A DNA stretch of 64,000 nucleotides, taken from positions 472,001-536,000 of the forward strand of contig JAYKKI010000155.1 of assembly GCA_039881145.1 (NCBI GenBank), in the 5' to 3' direction. Made by a program: the position numbers and the translations under genes. Positions within the stretch are counted from its first letter, which is position 1, and each line of letters opens with the position of its first letter. Below are positions 25,116 to 36,731 of the stretch, piece after piece. The notes under the pieces are model-generated. The model did not search any database. It was not told where the DNA came from and saw nothing but the letters and a program-made list of their open reading frames with translations. This stretch comes from Druceiella hillmani (lineage: Eukaryota > Arthropoda > Insecta > Lepidoptera > Hepialidae).

Positions 25116-27417
25116 ATATATTTATTTTATTTCTACCTTAACATATGTAGTTTCTTTAATAATTGAGGGTCGTAACTTCGTATTGGCGAAATTCTCTCCT
25201 GGTAACATTGTTACGCCATATGTTTCAATTAAGGGTGATACAAAAGCATACTATAAACCAATTTCAAATCTAGTGAGGATCTATTCTGGTCATTGCATGA
25301 GATTACGTTTTCTGAGACTTTTTTTACTTGATTGGTGAATAAAATATTTTTAATCCAATACTATAACACAATTTCTTTTTTTTTTCGAAATCGGGAAAAC
25401 TGTAAAATGCACTAATTTGCCTACCGAACAATATCCAAAATGTTGGTGAGTATAAGCTATTAATCAACCGAACCTATATTTTTCCTGTAGTGCGTACCTA
25501 CTCATGTCTTTGATAATTTACAATAAAGTTTACTTTGAATATTTCTCATTGTTTATCAAGAAGATTCATTTTATTTCGTTTAAGTTTGGTCAGGAAATTA
25601 ACTTGGAATAATTATAGATTTCAAACCGTATTATTGTTGATCGAGTTTTTCCCTGAAAATTTGACACATTTTTTCACGTGAGTATTTTAGGTGGGATAAT
25701 AAGCCGACTTTGGGTACATTAAAATATGCGGTTAAGATTATAAACGGTAAGTTAAGCGCTCTGAATATACCGGAGCTAACACACGCCCAAACCTAATAAA
25801 CTAAAATCATTAACTTAATTTACAGGAAGGTATGTACAGTTATATAGTGTGTCTATTATAATTATTTTGAGAGCGGTTGGGTTTTCGTAAGTGAACTTTT
25901 CCTGTATAACCTTCTATGCAATTTTTGCATAATTACATTCAATTGTTTGTATTTATTTATCTTTTTTTTATACTCACGTTAGGACATATTATAGCCATTC
26001 CCATTAAATATATATATTTTATTTAGGAAGCCGTTTAATGTCCTTTATAGGGTTCTACAGAATTAATTTCATTTTAATTATGCGGATTTTAGTGATTAAT
26101 ATTTAACTCCAAGTATCTCATCTAAATAGCTCCAATCTTAGGTTTCTTCCATACAATAAGAACTAAAGCACATAAATACTATCACAGTTCAGAACTGCAA
26201 CCTGTAACGCATTAAATCTTTACATAACTGTAACGCATTAAATCTTTACATAAACTGGTCAACACATCTTTGCTCAAAAACACAACTGCCATATTTCTGA
26301 TATTACGTCGTGGCTCAAGTGGATGGAGATACTTTCCCTGCACAATCTATTGTATTTATTCTCTAACTCCTCTTCAAATAAACTAATTTTATGAGAAAGA
26401 AAATTTTGTGTTTCTTTATTTTTAGAGATTCACACAAGAGCTACTCATTTTATTGCTGTCACCGTCATAAAGCTTAAATAATTATATAATAATCATAATT
26501 TTTAAACAATTGTATATCTTTCTAAAAAATTTGAATGATAAACAATTTGAGTAATAAGTCTTAATGATTAAAGTTAAGTTAAAGTCTGACAAATGTATAA
26601 CTATATTAAAATAGGGGGATATTTAAAAGAAACCACTTAAAAAATAAACTCCAATTAAAATCAAATAACTAGCAACAAGGGTTAAACCATATCTAGAACT
26701 ATAACTAAATTGAAAATTGCGCTTTCGTCAATAACAATTTCGTAAAATACTTGTTTTTTATTACATAGTCAAGTGTAATAAAAATAATTTAGTGTTGCTA
26801 TATAACAATTGTGAAAGTGAAAAGTTTATAATACACTAAAATATGTACAAGTATAGCGCTTTATTAAAATCTAGATTCGGTAATGTTTTTGAATCATGGG
26901 CATTAAAAGCAATTTAAAATGTCACGTAGCCATTAAGGACATATTATTATGAAAAACCATTTAAAACGTACGGTTAACTTTAATTAGCGGAAAATAAAAA
27001 GTTAAGTAAATTCAATCCGGAAAATAAAATGTAAAAGAAAGTTAAATTTATAAAGCGTCAATTAATTAGTTTTAAACTAAGTACAAAACTTCTTTGCTAC
27101 AACGACTGAAAAGGCCACCATCGATACTGCGCGACAATAACGACGACATTTTCCACTTTAAAACTAATTAAGGGACTATGCCCGAAACACGACATTCGAA
27201 ACCATGGTAACGAAGAACAAACATACCATAGTTAAAGAATATGCACTAACTTTCTGTATTTCGTACTTTTGCTAGACATATCTGTCTACATCTTTATGTA
27301 ATTTATCATGAAACAGGTAGCAATTTGTTTCTTTGCCTTGATAAATCAAGCTACTTCGCAGTAATATTCCTTTCCTACATAAAAGAAAATTCTGCACAAA
27401 CACATGCCAAAAATATG
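25116..27417. other. AT-rich sequence with a short tandem duplication
   Basis: Two exact 26-base units stand in tandem at 26202-26227 and 26228-26253 (unit starts ctgtaacgcattaaatc). No gene is supported in the interval. Confidence 0.5.
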
Positions 27418-27922
27418 GAACCCTAAAGCCTTTCCATACCTCAAAAGAAAACAAAGGAACCCTTATAGGATCCCACCGTCGTCCGAGTGTCTGTCTGTCT
27501 ATCAAGACAGACAGTGTCTTTTTCTCAAGAACGCATGTTCATCGCGATTAGGTTGAAATTAATATCAATACTTAGGTTTACGATCCCTTGGAGCTGTAAA
27601 AAATCAAACTTCTACGTCAACATAATATTTAACCCGCATTTTTTGACACTCGCTAATAAATCAAAACCTATAGGGTACTTCCCGTTGACCTAGAATCGTG
27701 AGATTTAACAAGAAGCAAGGTCTTACAAGGGAAGGAAAAAATCCGAAAATCATTAAATTTTCACTTAACAATTTTTTTTTTAAATATGCGCTTGTGAAAT
27801 ATATAGCAGACAAATTCGTCTTAATAATATTTTTTTATATATTTTAATAGGAATATCATGTAAATGGCTAAATGTGCACGGAACCCTCGTCGTGTGAGTT
27901 CCACTCGTACTTGACAGGTATT
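27418..27922 (+). repeat. Lepidopteran-type interspersed repeat, ~500 bp
   Basis: Landmarks in order are: 'ggaaccctaaa', 'aaaagaaaacaaaggaaccc', 'ttataggatc', a (GTCT)n block, 'tttctcaagaacgc', 'cccttggagctgtaaaaaat', 'caaacttctacgtcaa', 'gggtacttcccgttgaccta', and the terminal 'acggaaccctcg' followed by 'gtgagttccactcgtacttg'. I recall this series as a very common non-coding repeat of moth and butterfly genomes. It carries no open frame that I can support. The frames at 27272-27505 and 27487-27693 fall across it and are artefacts of the repeat. Confidence 0.7.
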
Positions 27923-30900
27923 TTTAAGTAATATCATTTAGCTTATTTTCCTCTTTCGCTTTATTCAAGATTAATTACTTTAGGTCAGTTTTACATACGT
28001 TCGATATGAAGTACTTTAAATGTATCATCTTAGAAAGTTTAAATAGCTCGTAGAAAAATTTCTTATAGCTTTTAATTTCTTTCTGTTAGCCTGACAAATC
28101 CATTATCTAAAATTTACAATTGACAAAAATAAAATTTTCTTCTCAAGTATATTTTTTATGTAGAGTTTAAGAGAAAAAATGACAACAGTTGAAAATACGC
28201 GCTACGCACGGAAAATAAACACGTAAAGAAATGTGAACATTTGGACATTCTTTGTATAAGTAATATATATTTTTAGATCAGAATATTATTGTGAATTTTA
28301 TAAAGTGTTAACGTATGATTTAGATAAAAGGCAATATTACCATGTAAAATAAAATTTTACCGTACTCTGATTCATGACACTACCTAGACATATCATTAAG
28401 AAGAAATACCGACATGCAAAGAGGGTATAGTGTAATATTTAAAAATGTTCTTACGGAACTGTATATTTATGGTGGAGTATAATTAGCTTTAGTATATATG
28501 TCAATAAAAGTTGCAGTCGATATTGCTACTGGATGTATTTGGATTCTTCCTGAAAATTCTCTCTTGAGCCTGAAGTGTTTTAAATATTGCGACGAGTTGT
28601 AACAACGATTTAGACACATTCAGAAATCATAATAATTAATGTTTTACTGAGAGTAAACATGATCTGTGAGAATTGTATTTGTGTTACGGATAATATAATA
28701 TCGTAAAGAAAGAAAAATGAACATTGATATATTAAACATACACATTGGGACACTTTCAAAAGTCTTTTTAAAAACATGAATGGATTAAACCGTGCTGCCA
28801 CTATTATACTTTTAATGATATGGAGTAAATTGTATAATCAAAACAAATTCTGTATCGGACGTCTGCAGAATAACGTCATAAAAGCGGGTATAATTACAGG
28901 CAAAGAATTAAGGAAACGGAATTTACACTGCGAATGCCTTCAATTTCGACTTAATTGACTTTCAGTTTTAAATGATTGTGATTATTAATGAAGTTAGATT
29001 AAAGAATGACTATTACCAAAATAGCAAGGCCAAATATTTCAATAATTTCATGTCTATAGAGAAAACAACGAGTTCATAGAGTCTAATAGAAATAGCATAT
29101 TTATTATATTAAGCAATTATTTTGAAAAATAACCTCATTTTTTATAAAGTCATAAGATTTCCCTGATTAGTAATTTAAACAAACACTTTTAAGAAGTTTA
29201 TCTTTTTTTATTTAACCTATGTAAGATTGTCATTTTTATTCTTGTAACACTTGGGTCTGATACTATATGCTTTTACTATAGGCTTTTGCCGGTCTCCTAT
29301 GTTATATAGATCCGATTAAATCGATTTTATTTATACGCCAAAGAAAAAGTCAGAATGTGGTAAGAAATTTTTTTTTAAATAAAATAGTTATTAATATTTT
29401 CTCTCATTGTATAACTAATACGCAGTAAAATGAGAACTATTGAAATGCTTTAGGAGAAAACCACCTCGAAATTACAATAAATTTAATTCACGAAATTAGC
29501 TTGGCTAGTTAGATTATTTGACAAAATTAACAGTGCAGTTCTGTGAAGAATACTTTCTCGTACTTTGCTTCATTGAAGATCGAATTTGAATGGTTTCCAT
29601 TTGTACCTACAAATATTAATTGTACTTACACTAGATTTATTTTTTTATTTGATACGCTATAAATAATAAATGCTGATCTCTCTTCTTTCGTGTCTGCGGA
29701 AAGCTAATTTTGCTAATGATTCAAATATCATCTCACTATTAGCGACATAATCTATGAAAATGTACTTTATTGTTATTTCTTTCGAGTCACAGCTAATTTG
29801 TTGAACATATTTACTTGCATTTTACATCATAGTAATAAAGCTTAATAACATCACAGTTTAAATATTATTCTGTAGATTTCCGACCTTTTGATATTAGGTA
29901 CCTATATACGTGACAAATATTTTCTACGGTTTTGGCTTATTTTTAATTCAAAATTTTTAAAATTAGGATATATTGTAGATAATTTAAAAGTTAGGAAACA
30001 TGGACCAATCTTCTTTAGATATTTGTTGAGAAAAAGTTTAAATTAAAAATAAACTTCGAGTTTCATATGGTTATCTACGTTGAATCAAAATAAAAATTAA
30101 ATCTAAAGGGTAGGTAATATTTTTAAGACTTTCTTGTTTAAAATCCTAAAAAAATAGTTTTTAATCATTTTTCAGTTAGTACTCCACATGATACATCAAA
30201 TAACAAAAAAGTGTTGTTTCCTTTACCCTTTATGAAATTTCTGTTTAAATATTTTTAAGTATTAACTTTTGAATTTACGCGGATTGGTTGCTATTATATG
30301 TGTTTCCTCAATTTCAAGTTTCTACATCAAAACGATTTCTGGGAAAAATGGCAAGGTTGTTTTTTGTATACTGCAAAAACTCTAGAATTATCTTGCAAAA
30401 AGTTTTGTTAAAAATATATAAATATAAAATATATTACTTCTATAAATTCACATTCTAAACAATGAATAAAAAAAAATAATCATTAAAAGAAATGTTTTAC
30501 AAAAAATATTTTTACACCATTTTTGTGTAAGTTGTAGATATTAAACTACATCGTTCGAAATTTTGTAGGTATGAAGAAATTATTCTTGCAGATGTATGAT
30601 ATTTGCAAAATATAAAAAATTGCAAATATCTAGCAAATGTTCCATATTAAAAAGGTTTATGGAAATTAACCATTTAACTTTTTGAATATACAATATTTCT
30701 TGTAACTGTAGAATCATAAGTTATTATGCCTTTTAAAATATTTGTCTTTTAATAAAAAGATGTTAAATATAATTACAGACTCAAACCATTTTTTCTATTC
30801 TAATTACAACTTTTCTCATTTCATATATATGTATCAAATTTCCTAAAGTTGTTATGTGAAACTTTTATGATTTATTGTTTTAAACAATTTATTACGCTTT

Positions 30901-32840
30901 ACTATAAATATACTTATTTTTCTTATCCAACAATAGCTTTATACAGTGTATTCAATTATCGAGATATCATATCACATATTTATATATTTCTATGTGAATA
31001 TAATTTAATTGACTATTTCAAACCAGTCAGCTAGAACTATAAAAGATTCATCCACAAGAAACGAAGGTATCGATTAGTAAATACTATGGAAATAGTGGGA
31101 AAAATAATTTTTTTGTAAAAGCAGCGGAGGTTTCACATTGTTTCCTATATTTTAACTAGGCTTATAGTTATGAGGTTAGACCAATATTATTTATATAGAG
31201 AAATGATTTTGTATTTTATTACTTGAATAAAAATTTCTATCAAAATAAGGGAAATGCATCAAATCTGCTATATATCGTTCTCAACGTATTCGACAAGTAT
31301 TCTATTTCTGCTTTGATTCTGGCTTATTTTCATTAAAGTATTTTATCAATGTGAATACAATGCCGCCGGTGACGAAAGTTCGTGTTTTTTATTTGAAGTT
31401 AAATATTCGCAGACGACGCTGGCGCAAACGAGATTTTCATGAGTAAACGACGTATAAATTTCTTTGCAAAGTTTGTTGTTACGTAGTAAAATCGCGTGTT
31501 GTGCGGTTTTGCGTGTGAAAAAATAAAATGTTTTGCCAAGTAGAGCTGTAAGAATAGCAACTCCTTATGAACTTTGACCTAGTGTAATGAGCGCCGCCTG
31601 TTATATTATTTGTTTGAAATAGGTGTTTTGAGACTTTAACTTGCATTTAAGTTACGTTTATGAAAACATAAATCGCTTATAAAACTAAAGGAAATATATA
31701 ACTGTGAGGTCAGGTTTGGTCTTCAAATCTTTTCTGTTGCCTTATAAAGGGTTTTAATCAAATTAAACTTGGTCAAAACATTTTATTAATCTGTCGATTT
31801 AAATGAAAGAAACAGATTATAAGTACATTTGTATTTTGAATACGTGTTTTTTTGTTTCGTTTCAGTAGCAATAAACCTCGTTCCTATTTCGTTTAAGTTG
31901 TTCATTTTAATAAATTATAATTTCAAGTGATTCTTAGCGACGAGTTTTCTAAATACGTTTTAAAAAGAGACAAATAAGGATACACACCAAAAAAAAAATT
32001 TAAATGAAAACGATCGGTCATGCAAGGTGCAAAGTGCAAGGGGTTTTGAACCATATGAAATTTCTAAACACCATTTCTGACTAGAAAGTAAGACGTATCA
32101 ATTAGGCTATTATAGGAGAATCAATAGAAGAAAATAATTTTGGTTACTACGTCAATTAAAAATTGGTTAAAACGTAACATAGCAATTATTTAAAATTAAT
32201 GATTCATGTATGATAGCGGATGGATATCCCTAAACATATAACATCTTGAAAAGCGGATGGGTATTTCGGCTGGGTATTCCTGAAAATTTGCAGACGAGGA
32301 TGTCAAGTTAACTAACGTTTATTTACTACAGTCCTATATAAAAATATTTTAAAAAAATAACTTGAATGTCTTCAGAAAAAATTACCTTGGAAGTCATTAT
32401 TTTCTTACCATTCTTTACCTAAACAAATTTTGTCTCGCTGTGCTGTGTATTATAAACGTATTAAAAAAAAATCGTGCCACGGCCATTATTCTACCTCCTA
32501 CGCACGAACTTACGTCGCAGCTTCGTAATCGTATTTTTTACTTAGTTTCAGCTTATCTTTTGAAGGTTGCGTCATTGAATTTGCTCGCAACAGGGATTTA
32601 CTGCCGGAAGTAACTTTGCGCCCGCCGGAAATATAAATTCTGTCGGTATCCCTACATACTGAGTTATCATCATTCGTTACATCCTGGAGTATAAACGTTA
32701 GAATGTAACAAGTAACAAATGAAAATAACTCAGATGAAGATAATATATTCATTTTTAAGTTGCAGCGTTTGTAAATTTGGACTTACTATTATATAAACAT
32801 ATCGTAAAGCAAAATAATGCTTAATTTGAAATTGTATGAC

Positions 32841-32841
<1 letters not shown>
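27923..32841. other. Long AT-rich stretch, no supported gene
   Basis: Almost 5 kb has only short frames without motifs. A stretch around 31360-31620 is less AT-rich and contains several CpG-bearing words, but no frame or terminal repeat was found there. The word 'tttcaagtttctac' near 30318 recurs near 48695, which hints at a decayed dispersed repeat. Confidence 0.45.
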
Positions 32842-32904
<63 letters not shown>

Positions 32905-32908
32905 TATA

Positions 32909-32954
<46 letters not shown>
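32842..32954. repeat. (TA)n microsatellite, left flank of mariner A
   Basis: A TA tract of about 113 bases with TATG and ACACAT interruptions. It abuts the mariner terminal repeat directly. Confidence 0.95.
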
Positions 32955-32958
<4 letters not shown>

Positions 32959-34039
32959 GTTGGCTAATAAATTTTTAGCCTCGAGTTGCTGTCAATAATT
33001 TTTATTAAAAAAATTATGTTACATTAAATTGAATCTAAGTATGCACCATTATTATCTACTACTTACCGTCATCTAGATGGTAGTGACAATATGTATTTCT
33101 TGTGAAATTCCGGTGGCTTTGATTGAAAAAAATGTGGAGAAAAATGTTTTGGAGATCTCTTTCAGAGTCGAGTTTTTTTCACGTAAATCGTTACTTAGTA
33201 TCCTGAATAAATGGTAATAAGAGACAATCATGTGGCCTAGCATTATCATGTAGAAAATAAACTCAATCCTGTTGACAACTCCATTTGTTAGCTAATCGAT
33301 CCAACTGTTCACAATAAATATAAGCATTAATTGTAGATCCCTCTGGAAGCGACTACTAATGAGTAATGCCCTTGTGGTGTTATATAATGCCACCAGCAAC
33401 TGAACATCACCTTTTTACCGCTTATTTCAGTTTGGGAAATTGAAACTCCTGTTTCTTCAACATCTAGTCATTGACGTTTGCGTGATGGTTAACGTATGTA
33501 ACTCACTTCTCATCACCAGTTAATAATTGATTCAGCTAGTCAAAGTTATGTTTCGATGTCCATAACTGTTGAAAAGAATCAACTCTCCATTAAATGTGAT
33601 ATGATGACAGTTCGTGGGGTACCCACACATCGTATTTTATAACTTTTTCCAATTCGTACAAATGTGTATCTATGGTGTCATGACTGCAGAGTAGTTCATT
33701 TGCCAATTGACGAGTCAATCGAAGATTCTCCTCAATTAGGCGTCGTATTAATCGTGCCATCGCGTAAGACACCGTGGACTCGTCCATCCTATGACATATA
33801 TTATCTGTGGCAGTCTTTGCATCGTGACCCAGACTAAATTCGTAAAGTAATACAATCCGTATTTGATATCGAATTAAATCCATTATCTTTTGGGTAATTC
33901 ACTTTAAGTTTCTACGCTGACTGTTGTAAACTGATTGCACTTTGGCCTATTTATAACCTACAGTAAAACCTCCTAGAAGTTTCGAGAATCTTTCTATAAA
34001 AATCTCGAAGTAGTCGCTAAAACTTACTAGCCAACTTAA
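32955..34039 (-). mobile_element. mariner-family DNA transposon, copy A (defective)
   Basis: Imperfect inverted terminal repeats bound the element: TTGGGTTGGCTAATAA at 32955 on the left and the complement of TTAAGTTGGCTAGTAA ending at 34039 on the right. It is about 1085 bases long and sits between two (TA)n tracts, as expected for TA target choice. The transposase frame is on the minus strand and is broken. Copy B at 40790-41871 belongs to the same family, is nearly the same length, and shares a catalytic-domain deletion. Confidence 0.9.
33060..33883 (-). pseudogene. mariner transposase, copy A (broken)
   Basis: The frame starts at ATG 33883 with MDLIRYQIRIVLLYEFSLG, the usual mariner N terminus, and reads to about 33590. 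It includes the LANELLCSHDTI helix-turn-helix region and the family motif WVPHEL. Part of the normal W...RF..GD.....RSGRP linker is deleted. Further on, the catalytic block TGDEK keeps the first aspartate but the following Trp codon is TGA. The second block, HDNARPH, is present. The sequence coding for the SDYHLF block follows almost at once, although about 34 residues should separate the two aspartates. Several frameshifts occur beyond 33590. The copy cannot make an active cut-and-paste enzyme. Confidence 0.85.
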
Positions 34040-34198
<159 letters not shown>

Positions 34199-34220
34199 GA
34201 AGTACGTACAAAATGACATA

Positions 34221-34404
34221 GTGCAGATTATTCAAAATTGGCGGACTGAAACACAGTAATAGACATCGTGTCACGTGACGACGGCCATTTTAGCCAAGCT
34301 GTCAAAGTTCTGTCTGGCTCGGCTCAGTCGCGCCGGAGTAGCCAGTACAAACGTGTTTTGTGAGTGAAAAAGTTTTTATTCCGGCAAGTTTCTTCGCACT
34401 TTCA
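34221..34404 (+). promoter_or_regulatory. Leader / probable promoter region of the pogo-like element
   Basis: This GC-richer stretch sits between the left terminal repeat and the predicted splice donor. It contains CACGTGAC (an E-box-like palindrome), GCCATTTTAGCC and several CpG. No TATA box is evident at a suitable place. Calling it a promoter is an inference from position and composition. Confidence 0.4.
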
Positions 34405-34611
34405 GTAAGTTTTACGTTATATTTCTTTTACTATTGTCACTTAAATCGATATATTATGCCTTTGCGATGAGATACACGTAAAAATATATTCAAAAAAATC
34501 TACAAATTCTGGTCTTGTCATTTGTTTCTTAAGTTATCGGACAAAATGACATAGTATGTCATTTTGTCCATACCTACATATATGGGAAGATTGTATTTAT
34601 ATTTTTTACAG
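34405..34611 (+). other. Predicted 5' UTR intron of the pogo-like gene
   Basis: A consensus donor GTAAGT at 34405-34410 and an acceptor TTTTTTACAG ending at 34611 bound a 207-base AT-rich intron. The ATG of the transposase (34617) follows six bases after the acceptor. The 31-base palindrome at 34539-34569 lies inside the intron. The splice sites are seen; use in vivo is not shown. Confidence 0.55.
34539..34569. repeat. Internal palindrome built from the pogo terminal motif
   Basis: Two 15-base arms (GGACAAAATGACATA and its complement) face each other across a single G. The motif ACAAAATGACATA is also part of both terminal repeats (34208-34220 and its complement at 36625-36637). Confidence 0.95.
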
Positions 34612-34616
34612 ATGAC

Positions 34617-36475
34617 ATGCCGCGCAATTATGAACGGAAATGTCAACGTAAAGAATGGAGTCACGAATATATGCAAAAGGCGATTGAAGCTGTCAAAAAA
34701 ACAGAATGGGGTGGCAGTTAGCATCAAAGACTTTTGGTGTGCCCCAGGCTACGCTTAGGAGACATGCATCAGGAAAAAACAAAACTTTAGCCCCCAATAC
34801 CAAAGGTCTACTAGTAACTAGTAAAGCACATAACATTTTTAGAAACTTGACTCTTCGGCTTGACTAGAACATCTGTTCAAGAACTTGCCTACGAGTTGGC
34901 GAAGAAGAATGGTATTAGTCACAATTTTAATAAAGAAAAAAAACGCGCAGGTCAGGAATGGTTAGATGGTTTTCTGAAGCGTAATAAAGACATCTCTTTA
35001 CGTATGCCAGAAGCCACTTCGGCAGCTAGAGCTCAAGCGTTCAATAGACCTCAAGTCTCAAATTTTTTTGAACTTTATGGAGACGTTTTGAATAAAGTCA
35101 ACTTGGCGCCTCACAGAATTTCCAACGTAGATGAGCCAGGCTTATCCACGGTTAAAAAACCTCAGAAAATATTAGCAACTAAAGGTAGAAAGCAGATTGG
35201 ATGCCTCATAAGTGCAGAGAGAGGAAGTAATGTTACGGTGATTTGCTGCGCAAACGCTGTTGGTTCATTCATCCCTCCATGTATGATATTTCCTCGAAAA
35301 AACATGAAAAATGAACTTTTAGATGAAGCACCGTTTGGCATATTAGGGCTGGCTCAGGAGTCAAGATGCAGTAATACAAATATATTTTAAAATGGTTAAG
35401 ATACTTTCAACGTTATACAAAATCATCTAAAGATGATCCAGTCTTGCTTATTTGTGACGGGCATTCAAGCCACAAAGGTATCGAACCATTGCTTTATGCA
35501 AGAGAGAATGGAATTAATATTTTATGCCTACCCCCACACTGCACCCATCGCATGCAACCGTTGGATGTCAGTATCTTCGGACCTTTGAAGACATATTTTC
35601 ATCAAGAAATATTCAAGTGGTTAAAAAATCATCCAGGGCCGGTAGTCAGAAGTAGTAATAGGTACATTTGCAAATAGGCTACCTATTTAACCAAGCTTAT
35701 GGAAAAGCAGCGACGGTGCAAAATGATTGCAATTGATTTAAAATGTTTATGGCCAGTAAATCCAGAGATTTTCCCAGATTATATGTATGAACCAGCAGAA
35801 ATAACTAACATTCCATTAAGCCAGGAGAACACGGAAGACGGCGATACACGTGAGGCCGATATGTTAACCGTGGCAACAACCAGCAACCAACAAACTTACT
35901 CCCCAGCTAACCAAGTTCCATCATCAATAGACAATGCTCTTGAACCTCCAGTAAACAATCCTGCAATAGAAAATGAGTCATTACTAAATGAAACTGTGAG
36001 AGCAGGCTGTTCTAAGGATCAATTACCGTTTCCAGTTGAGGTTCTTTCACCACCACCACAAGGAAAATTTATACAGGGTCAAGGAAAGAGAAAGCGCAAA
36101 GTACAAAAATCACATTGGCTTTTAACTTCTACTCCAAATATGAATGAGGTAAAAGCCAAAATTGCTCCGGAAAATCCCCCTGGAAACAAGAAGCGACAAG
36201 TGCCGAAGAAACTGTTCGATGACGAATCAGACTTAGAAGATTTCCCGGTCGATACTCAAGACAATGACGATGACTGCACGTGCATTTACTGCAATGATCT
36301 ATTTTCTCGTTCGAAACCTGGCGAAGACTGGTTAAAATGCATGAAGTGCGGTCACTGGGCTCATGCATCATGTGCTGATGTTCTTCGGAATACTAAAAAC
36401 TTTATTTGCGAACTTTGTGAATACATTTTGCTGTTTTTAATATGTCATTTTGTCCATATAGTACGGACAAAATGA
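34617..36475 (+). pseudogene. pogo/Tigger-like transposase with C-terminal PHD-type finger (frameshifted)
   Basis: The start is ATG 34617 (MPRNYERKCQRKEWSHEY), the usual psq-type helix-turn-helix of pogo transposases. It reads into TAG at 34719 and resumes in another frame at FGVPQATLRRHASGKNK. From about 34860 to 35390 it encodes the CENP-B-like DNA-binding part and the start of the DDE domain (NVDEPGLSTV, first Asp at 35130). A one-base shift in TTTTAAAA near 35390 precedes LICDGHSSH (second Asp 35456) and HRMQPLDVS (third Asp 35564), giving spacing DD35D. Further shifts lie near 35680-35760. The last frame (35699-36475) carries the PVNPEIFPDYMYEPAEITN segment, a basic linker, an acidic stretch, and a C4HC3 finger at 36281-36417 (CIYC, KCMKC, HASC, CELC). 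The function would be transposition by binding the element ends; the chromatin-reader finger is unusual baggage. The gene is dead through frameshifts, not through loss of catalytic residues. Confidence 0.88.
36441..36475. repeat. 3' internal inverted pair of the pogo terminal motif
   Basis: TATGTCATTTTGTCC at 36441-36455 and the facing GGACAAAATGA at 36465-36475 form a stem with a 9-base loop. The second arm supplies the TGA stop codon of the last open frame, so the final residues of the protein are encoded by the motif itself. Confidence 0.9.
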
Positions 36476-36649
36476 ATTTTCCTACTTTTGTTGATTATCG
36501 TCTAGTGATCTGATAATAATATTTCTATTAAATTTTAAGTTTAAAATACTATGAGGAAAATTACCAAATATTATTATAACGTTGATACAAAAAGTTTCAA
36601 AAATATAATATCTCAAAAAAATAGTATGTCATTTTGTACGTACTTCCCC

Positions 36650-36705
<56 letters not shown>

Positions 36706-36731
36706 AATATATAAATATATACGTATATATA
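36650..36731. repeat. (TA)n microsatellite, right flank of the pogo-like element
   Basis: A TA tract of about 80 bases with TTTAAA and ACG interruptions. It starts at the TA target copy of the element. Confidence 0.95.

Noticed and set aside
36129..36371. 80-codon minus-strand frame
   Set aside because: Antisense shadow of the pogo-like PHD finger region.
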